Source of the DNA: Jacaranda mimosifolia | Lineage: Eukaryota; Streptophyta; Magnoliopsida; Lamiales; Bignoniaceae | Direction of reading: 5' to 3' | Assembly (NCBI GenBank): GCA_018894105.1 | Contig: CM032123.1 | Location: 26,265,744 to 26,329,743 of the forward strand | Length of the DNA: 64,000 nt | In this document: piece by piece, positions 57,478 to 64,000 of the stretch | Layout: every line of letters starts with the position of its first letter | Numbering within the stretch: the first letter of the stretch is position 1 | Notes under the pieces: generated by a model | What the model saw: the letters and a program-made list of their open reading frames with translations, nothing else | Told to the model about the DNA's origin: nothing | Databases searched by the model: none | Program-made: the position numbers and the translations under genes

Positions 57478-58975
57478 ATGGTGAAAACATCGTCCCACTG
57501 GCCTCCATCCACTTCATCTCCCATGGCTGACAGCCCGAAATCCACATCCCAGAAATTGGTTGATTATGCCTCTGACACTGAGGAATCCATCCCATCTCAA
57601 CATCCTCCCTCGCTTTCCCTCTCTGAAACCTCCAATATCTATCGTACATTGTCTTCGCGAACCACTCTTCTCTTGCTGCTTCCATCTTCCTCTCCTATTT
57701 TACATTCCTCACCATGAACTCCTCATACCTTCACTGATTCATCATTTAACAATTGTGATTTCAAAACCGTGCCCATATTCATAAAATATCCCAACTCCCG
57801 TGCCAAAACTTTTTCTCGACCAAAAATATGGTACAGAAACTCAATCATGGATGATTGATTGATTTCTCTGACATTCCTCCGTCTCCTGTCCATAATTGGG
57901 CTGACCAAATAGCTTGGAAATCGATGATGTCCATTGACAAAACTCATACCCTTTTCTTGTCCGCCTATTTTATGCAAACATGGTTGTTGATGAAGGTACT
58001 AATCCCGCTGACTCCTCTATTTGATCAAACATTCTTAGCACTCATGTTTCATTTATTGTTGAAAAAATCAATCAATACCTAGGACTTCCTAATTTTGGTG
58101 TGAAATTCTTTGCCTATGGGGATAGTGTCTCCTTGATTGTTTTGATCTTAAAACTATTTTGGAATGGCAAATCCCCCAAACTTGCTGCTAGTGTTGCTCT
58201 AAAACTTCTCCGTGTTGACTACTTTTTCTTACATTGCTCGATAATGTTAACTATCTTATCTGCATCTTCTACTAGTGGGGTCATTCAACTGACATGAATA
58301 GGTTGTATGTGTTTCCTCTGTACATGGCTACCATAGGGCAAACTGTTAACATAGGGTACATTATCTTGCATAACATGATTTATGTTCTTCACCATTCATC
58401 CAAAAATTTACCCTATGGCATGTTCCTCACTCATCTCCTTCGTCCTAAAAATATTTTATGTCCCTTCCCTTGGGTTGAAGAGCCCAGTGAAAGAACACTT
58501 GTTGAGTTACCAAACCTTAAGAAAATGAAAATCCAAATTGGTGAAAATGGCGTTTGGTTCAAGGGTACTTCTACCTCTTCCACTATTCCTTCTGCTCCTC
58601 AACGTACCTCTCACCATACCACTGGTAAGAAACCACTCTATATCCTGTCCAAGACATTGACTCTACTACTTCTGAAGGAGTAACCTCCAAGCATAAAAAC
58701 AAGCCATTGGATGTTTCAACATGTGATCTCTTAACCTCTATTCAGGCCATTACTTCCTCTGTTGACCGTTTGGGCCATAAGATTTCTGAGCTTGCTACCT
58801 TTGTTTAAGATGATTTTCGCAGGTGTAAAAATAAAATCTCTGATCTTCATGATAAAGTCAAGGAACTTCGTTACTCCCTTTGCAAAAGATCCTGTAGCTA
58901 CTAAGCTTTTTGATGATGAGGAAGAGAACATGTTATTTTGTTCTACTATTACTTTAATATGTTGTTGCTAGTTGC
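57478..58975 (+). pseudogene. Extra ORF after pol in copia element B
   Basis: A + strand coding-like region between pol and the 3' LTR. It starts with a Ser/Pro-rich N-terminus (ATG 57478; words SSHWPPSTSSPMADSPKST and DTEESIPSQHPP). A middle part (58040-58480) with INQYLGLPNFG, VDYFFLHCS and VNIGYIILHNMIY words resembles the domain often named putative plant transposon protein. Near 58715-58880 there is a heptad-rich tail (ITSSVDRLGHKISELATF). Several shifts and stops break it. Such a third ORF is known in SIRE-type copia elements; its role is not established, and an envelope-like role should not be assumed. The domain match is from memory of motif shape. Confidence 0.6.
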
Positions 58976-59019
58976 TTAAATGTAATGCTTGCACATTCTA
59001 AAACTACCTTATTGTGTTT

Positions 59020-60213
59020 CACTACAAAAAAATATGTTTTTAGCTACAATATTTTTTACCTCACTAAAAATAATGTTGTAAAAAAGGATTATTTGCTATG
59101 ATTTTACTATTGTAGTATAAAATTCCAAATGTGTGGTAAAAGCTATATTAAATACTACACTTCATGTTATCGTAGCAAAAAAATATGCTTATTTACCACA
59201 ATTTTTATATGAGGTGAATAATGTTGTACACTTACTACAATTTTACAGAAATTGTAGCAAAAAGTTAATGAATTAACCATACTTTTTCATTAGTGAAGTA
59301 AAAACAATGAAACTTGTGAAAATTTGAAGGCAAAGATTAAGATCTTAAATAAAAAAATTTCACTAGAAAACAAGAAAAATACGTTGGAAGTAATGCTTAA
59401 TAAATAATATTCAAGGTAAATAAAAAAATTGCTTCCAATTTTTATTATTAAAATATTAATTACTTAAATTCTAAATTAACAAATAAAACCCCTAAAAAAT
59501 TTCTAACTACTCATGGTTTTAATTAATAAAAGTAGAGGTAAAATAAAAAAATTCCTCTAGTTTTTATTATTAAAAAGAATTTGATTAATTAATCAAATAC
59601 TTAATTTTCCTAACTAGCAAAGTTTCCCAAAATAGTAAGAAAATCTAAATTTTGAGGCAAAATAAATATTTGTCTCCAATAACTTTTATTATTAAAAAAA
59701 AAGTTGATTAAGTAATCAAATATATTAATTTAGCTAATTAATAACAAAGTAATCATTGGCGTAGTGGCATTACTTTCACACACACAAGAATAAGGTCAAG
59801 AGTTTGAATCTTGATAAGCTCCTAGTATCCGTGTGTATATAAATAAGACAAGTAAGCTCCCCAAATTAATTGGTTTTTACTACATTTAATTGTGGTGAAA
59901 ATTTATTTAAGTATTTACTACAATTTTCAAAGTGTGGCAATTAACTACTATATACCACACTTTTTTATTGTAGTAAAAGATAGTGGTGTATTTGATAGCT
60001 TTTACCACATATTAAATTTGTAGGAATTGAAGATAATTTCATAGCAAAAGTCAATTACCACGATTAAAAAAGTGTAGCGAAGCTTTTACCTCCCTCGCAA
60101 TGCCTACGGCTAGAAAAGTGTAGCATAAGTGTAGTTAATAACTTTTTACTACACTTAATAACTATATACTACACATAATTAGCCATAGTAAAAAGCATAT
60201 TTTTTTTGTTGTG
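59020..60213. mobile_element. CACTA-like element in copia element B
   Basis: The left end CACTACAAAAAAATATG pairs with the reverse of the right end, CACAACAAAAAAAATATGC. Subterminal repeats such as TTGTAGTAAAA and ACTACA occur many times near both ends, as in CACTA elements. The 3-base flanks (TTT and AAT) do not match, so the exact ends or an old duplication are unsure. It contains a SINE (59752-59852). No transposase is visible. Confidence 0.65.
59752..59852 (+). repeat. tRNA-derived SINE, copy 3
   Basis: The A box TGGCGTAGTGG (59757-59767) and a B-box-like GTTTGAATC (59802-59810, one change from the consensus) are 34 bases apart. The tail CTCCTAGTATCC...GTGTATATAAATAAGA matches the tail of copy 1 at 23621. 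Confidence 0.6.
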
Positions 60214-60327
60214 AATTTTTTCACTATTTTGAATTCAGCACATGTGCTAGAACTTAAAATACTATAACATCTGCTCTATTATACTTATGTTCAACTATTT
60301 GAAGTTTTTGGTATTAAGATTTTTGAT

Positions 60328-60490
60328 AGAGGGAGAACAATGATATTGACTACCAAAGGAATTGTGCATTATGTGTTTAAAGCTTACTTATGTCTTTGAG
60401 TATTTTTGATGGGGGGAGAAAACATCCCATGCAATAGTCTCTAAGACAGGGGGAGAACAATAAAAATGGCATCAACAAAAGGGGGGAGAT
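60328..60490 (+). other. Four polypurine-tract-like motifs before the 3' LTR of copia B
   Basis: Motifs AGAGGGAGAACAA (60328-60340), GGGGGGAGAAAA (60411-60422), AGGGGGAGAACAA (60448-60460) and AAAAGGGGGGAGAT (60477-60490) occur in 163 bases. Only the last touches the LTR and should be the true primer tract. Repeated tracts at this position are known in SIRE-type elements. Confidence 0.85.
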
Positions 60491-61095
60491 TGTCAGGATT
60501 CCCTCCAAAGCCAGTTTTGATTATGCTCTTTTTGAATTAAAGCTAACTGAACTTATTATGGCAGGTGCAATTTGTATGGCAACTAAACGATGCAGCAAAA
60601 TCTGGAATTGTATAAGTTAATGTACTTTTGGCATCTTATTGTTGCACCATTCAAGGAGAAGAATGAGCTTATTAGAATCACTCTTGAGGATCTTGTACTC
60701 AACTATTTAAAAAGAAAAATAGTTTGGTGTAAGAAATAGATGAGTGTTGTTCTATGCAAGTAGAATTATTCCTTTGCTTTATACTTTGTCTTTCTCAAAA
60801 CTCCAGTTTAGCTTGCTAAGTGTTTACTACAGCTCTGTAAGGTTTTGAGAAGTTAGCGCTGCTCTTTGTACTTGCTCTAACTTGTTTGGTTAATAAAGTG
60901 CAGGTTCCAAATCCTAAGTCCTTTGGTTTAGGTAGTGGATTAGGCTAGCTGAACCACTATAACTATCTTGTCTCATTTATTTATCTTTCTGCTATCTCTG
61001 GAATTTCAGTTATATCTGGAAGTTCCAATTTATTCTCTGATATACTATTTGACTCCTTTGAGACTATTACACTTTTGGGTCCCTATACTTTTTCA
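60491..61095 (+). repeat. 3' LTR of copia element B
   Basis: It begins TGTCAGGATTCCCTCC and ends CTTTTTCA. It aligns with 48839-49448, with small gaps and scattered changes. Confidence 0.92.
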
Positions 61096-61100
61096 ACAGT

Positions 61101-61670
61101 TAATGTTCCTACATTTACTTTTAAATTATGAAAAAAAAATGTGATTTTGTACAAAAATGAGTTGAGGACCTTTTTGAAAATCAGTAAATTTGATAAGGTT
61201 TTTGCTTCTGAAACGTACTTACATAGAGTTAGAGTTCGAAAAATTTTAAATGATTTTTCATGTGTGCTTTGGCTTTGAAAGTTGGTATTTATAGTGACTA
61301 AGTGCTTAGTAGGCTTCAACCCATTTGGGATTTGGTACCCATCCTGATCGGCTTAATTCTTTGGGTTCAGTGACTCCATTTAATTATATTTTATTTAATT
61401 GAGCCTTTTTATTTATTTATTTATTTTTTAACTCTTAAAATCTTATTTTTTTCATATTATCAAGTTCCCCTATTTTCAATCTAAAAATTATATATATATA
61501 TATTAAAAGTATAAACTTAATTCAAAATTTACCCGACTTTAATTAATTAGTTTTAATCAATTAATTAAAAATGAATTAAACTAATTTTATTTTTCGGGTT
61601 GTGTTTGTGCAAGTGTCCTTTATTCCCCTTTTTTCTATAAATTTGACCACTTGGGATCGATAGGTGCTAA
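61101..61670. other. Non-coding stretch
   Basis: No gene was recognised. The minus strand shows a TATAAATACC word (61285-61294) that would suit a TATA box, but nothing downstream on that strand confirms a gene. The short minus-strand frame over it is not convincing. Confidence 0.35.
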
Positions 61671-62070
61671 GGGGCCATTTGGTTTTGTTTCTAGAGGTAT
61701 TTCAATTTTCATGAATTTTCAAAAGTTGAAAAATAAATTGTGAAATGAAAATGAAAATTGAGATGTATTTTGGTGAAATTTTGGACAGCGATGATTAAAA
61801 TAGGTTATAGGATTGAAAACTAGATTGATTTATATTTTTTTATGTTTAAAAAGATTTGTTTTTTTAAAATATATGTATATTTTATTAATTTTAAAATGAT
61901 AGTGAGTGCTTCATGTCAAATTAAATTTGAATTTAATTGATGTGAGAATAGGATGATATGGTATGTTTAGAAAGAGTTTGAAAATGAAAAAAGGAATATT
62001 TTGAATGGAAATGGATAAGAAGTGATGATTTTCAATTTTTAAAAAGTATGGAAATGAAAACAAATGGGCC
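61671..62070. mobile_element. Miniature inverted-repeat element (hAT-like)
   Basis: The left end GGGGCCATTTGGTTTTGTTTC pairs with the reverse of the right end (GGGCCCATTTGTTTTCATTTC). Both arms carry many repeats of GAAAATGAAAAT/ATTTTCATTTTC type, so the element can fold back. The flanking duplication (CTAAGGG against CTGAGGG) overlaps the ends and is uncertain. Confidence 0.6.
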
Positions 62071-62104
62071 CTGAGGGTGTTTGAATTCTTTTTGAGGGAT
62101 TTCA

Positions 62105-63290
62105 TACTCAGAAAGTAACTTAAAATTTTTTTACGAACTTTTAGACTCTAGAGTTCACTTTGGGGTTCTAGTGGAATTTTGTGTTTCACATAGGAATTAG
62201 AATTTCTTATGAAGCTTTACGTTTCGAAAATCCTTTTAGATCAATGGTGGAGCTTTGCGTTCAACGAATGACTTATATTTTTTGCACCCTCGAAAAGACT
62301 TCAACAATTTTCATGGAGCTTCGTAAGTTGTCTATGTGGCCTGGGCAAATTCTCAAGATGACTTTTTACTTTTCCATTTTGGCCTCCTCTACAGTGGGCA
62401 TAGCTGTAGTACCAAGTTGATTTGTGTTCATGGGGATCGTCTTTCCCATGGTGTTTTTGCGTTCTTTGAATTCATGAGCTTTTATTGCATGTTCCCAATC
62501 CCTTTTTTTTTTTTTCACTCCAAAGAAGTTAGATCTTTTGAGACATAAGATCATTCTCTTTGATGAGTTTGAGTTGGCGGGCCATGGTGGGACCTTGCTA
62601 TTCTTGTTGTGGGCATTCCTATATTTCTAATGACTTAGGATTTTTCACAGAGCTTTATGCTCTTGTGAGCAACTTAGAATATTTCATAAGGTTGTACGCT
62701 CTGTAGATGACTTGAATTACTTCATTTTGCACTCCGAAATCCATCAAGATTCTCGGTGAAGCTTTGAGCTCTATGAATAACTTAATACTCCTTCCAAGTG
62801 TTGTTCATGCTCTTTCTTTTCTTTTAATTCTTTCAGTATTCATCGAGCAGCTATGTTGACTGTTCTTGAGGTTGCATTGGGTATTAGGTGGCTAGGAGGT
62901 TGAGCAGGACAAAGTAATCCGACAAAGGGGTGGCAGGGACTTGGAGGCTACCCATTAAGCCTTATTTGTGAGCTCCTATTCAATAGCTCCGCTGAAGGAT
63001 CTTGTTGGGGTGGAAGCGATGTCCTTCGAAAAAATGCTCCAAGAGCTGGTTAGATTCTCTGACCTAATTTTTTATATTGAGACATCTTAGCACTTTTGGC
63101 GGAGCTTCACACTCCGGAGGTGGCTTAGGATCTTCTGGTGCAGGCTTTCCACTTCATGAATTACTTGAAATATGTTAAGAGCCTCGCTCTCCATGATTAA
63201 CTTCTTACATGAAGTTTCGTTCTTTGGGATTTATTTAGGGTCCTTGATAAGGTTTCAAGCTTTACAAAGGTAAGCAGTTCTAGGAGTCCC
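62105..63290 (+). repeat. Degenerate repeat field with GAGCTT..GCTC units
   Basis: A phrase of the form GGAGCTTTGCGCTC followed after a few bases by TGACTTAGGAT recurs with heavy variation. Examples are near 62210, 62245, 62310, 62655, 62690, 62755, 63100, 63140 and 63215, at spacings of about 35-60 bases or multiples. No coding frame explains it. It is probably part of an old long LTR or untranslated region of a retroelement, which I could not place. The open frames at 62181-62554 fall in it and are not genes. Confidence 0.5.
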
Positions 63291-64000
63291 TTGGGGTCTC
63301 TTGCAAAGGCGTTTCTTTATTGAGCCCTCATGGTCTTTTGCTGAATCGTATCATCTCATATGTTCATTGGGATTCTTATTGCGAAGATGTTGTTTCACAC
63401 ATCAAAAGTCTTATAGTATATGCAATTTTTGCGAGCCCCCCTTAGGAGTCTCTCAACAAGCTTAATTTTTAAGCGCTCGTCAGAGGTTGGCCTTGAGGTT
63501 ATGGAGGATTTAGCATCACAGCTCTACAAAGGCTAAGTAGAAGCCAAACCAAGACTTAGTCTTTTCCTCTTCTTCTTCTTGTTGAGGACAGTTTAGTTTT
63601 TGCTCCTCCTCAATAGTATGTTAGTCCTCATTTTTATTTAGAAGGCTAGATATATGCTCGATGCAAACTGATGTTTGCTTATTCTAGTATTTTCAAACTT
63701 TGAGTCTTTTTTATAAGGAGTTGAGCAGTTTTATACTATCTTTTGTACTTAGTCATTTAGATGATTTCACCCTTCATGTTTTTTCCTAAACTCTATGTTG
63801 TTCACATGCAGTTCCATTTCTGCTCCCCTTAGTTTTTTCTTTTGTATGGATAGTTGAGCGGTTTATTTTTTTGGCTCTTTTTTGTACTTTGTTGTTGAGA
63901 TGAATACCCGGTTTATGTTAGACTTATTCTTTTTTGTTTTAGTTACGCTTGTTAAGCCTTTCACGATTTCTAGCTTTCTTCTCGAGACTTTTTGTAGGGA
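63291..64000. other. Non-coding window end
   Basis: T-rich sequence with no recognised gene or element ends. It may belong to the same unplaced retroelement as the repeat field before it. Confidence 0.35.

Larger units (their letters stand above)
48839..61095 (+). mobile_element. Ty1/copia element B, SIRE-like, with nested insertions
   Basis: The LTRs are 48839-49448 and 60491-61095, with TG...CA ends. The flanks ATAGT (48834-48838) and ACAGT (61096-61100) are a 5-base duplication with one change. The interior on the + strand has a primer site, gag, protease, integrase remnant, reverse transcriptase, RNase H, then a further ORF after pol and repeated polypurine tracts. The last two traits are known from SIRE-type copia elements. 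Three other elements are inserted: a gypsy solo LTR (50924-53959), a hAT-like element (54415-55220) and a CACTA-like element (59020-60213). All frames are broken. Confidence 0.9.

Noticed and set aside
57478..58975. Host gene between repeats
   Set aside because: It lies between pol and the polypurine tracts of one copia element on its sense strand, so it belongs to the element.
59020..60213. Confirmed CACTA transposon with 3-base duplication
   Set aside because: End sequences fit, but the flanking triplets differ, so it is only called CACTA-like.

Overview
This window looks like nuclear DNA of a flowering plant. It is AT-rich and dense in nested transposable elements. It holds two intact, intron-containing plant polygalacturonase (glycoside hydrolase family 28) genes on the + strand. 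No rRNA, tRNA, CRISPR array or bacterial-type operon was seen. The species cannot be told from the sequence.

Layout. (1) 1-10596 is an old Ty1/copia retrotransposon whose 5' LTR is cut by the window edge and whose 3' LTR is 9958-10596. Its interior is decayed and carries a 2.25-kb solo LTR (1810-4063) and a Mutator-like element (6472-8026). (2) 11243-30516 is a stack of nested transposons, each layer marked by its own target-site duplication. A Mutator-like element (11252-24222) was split by a chromovirus-type Ty3/gypsy element (11701-23286, coding strand minus). A hAT-like element (24230-30508) landed on the right edge of that Mutator-like element. A second Mutator-like family (25568-30429) sits inside the hAT-like element. 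Inside this last element is a second copy (25852-28730) of the block immediately upstream of it (22674-25484), which includes the gypsy LTR end and both broken older elements. (3) 30517-41523 contains polygalacturonase gene 1 (33199-35070), several miniature transposons, a tRNA-derived SINE, a long (GT)n tract and a GC-rich island. (4) 41524-43752 is a solo LTR of the same family as 1810-4063, in opposite orientation. (5) 44787-47628 is polygalacturonase gene 2. (6) 48839-61095 is a SIRE-like Ty1/copia element with LTRs, primer site, gag, pol remnants, an extra ORF after pol and several polypurine tracts. It was hit by a 3-kb gypsy solo LTR, a hAT-like miniature element and a CACTA-like element. 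(7) 61096-64000 has one further miniature element and a degenerate repeat field.

The two polygalacturonases are the only host genes I can support. Both keep all catalytic motifs, have a signal peptide, and share exon phases and the exact lengths of exons 2 and 3, so they are tandem duplicates that should act in the cell wall. All retroelement reading frames carry stops or frameshifts and are annotated as pseudogenes. I did not find a wholly new biological system. The most notable structures are the nested stack, the local copy trapped inside a Mutator-like element, and the extra ORFs in the two retrotransposon families.
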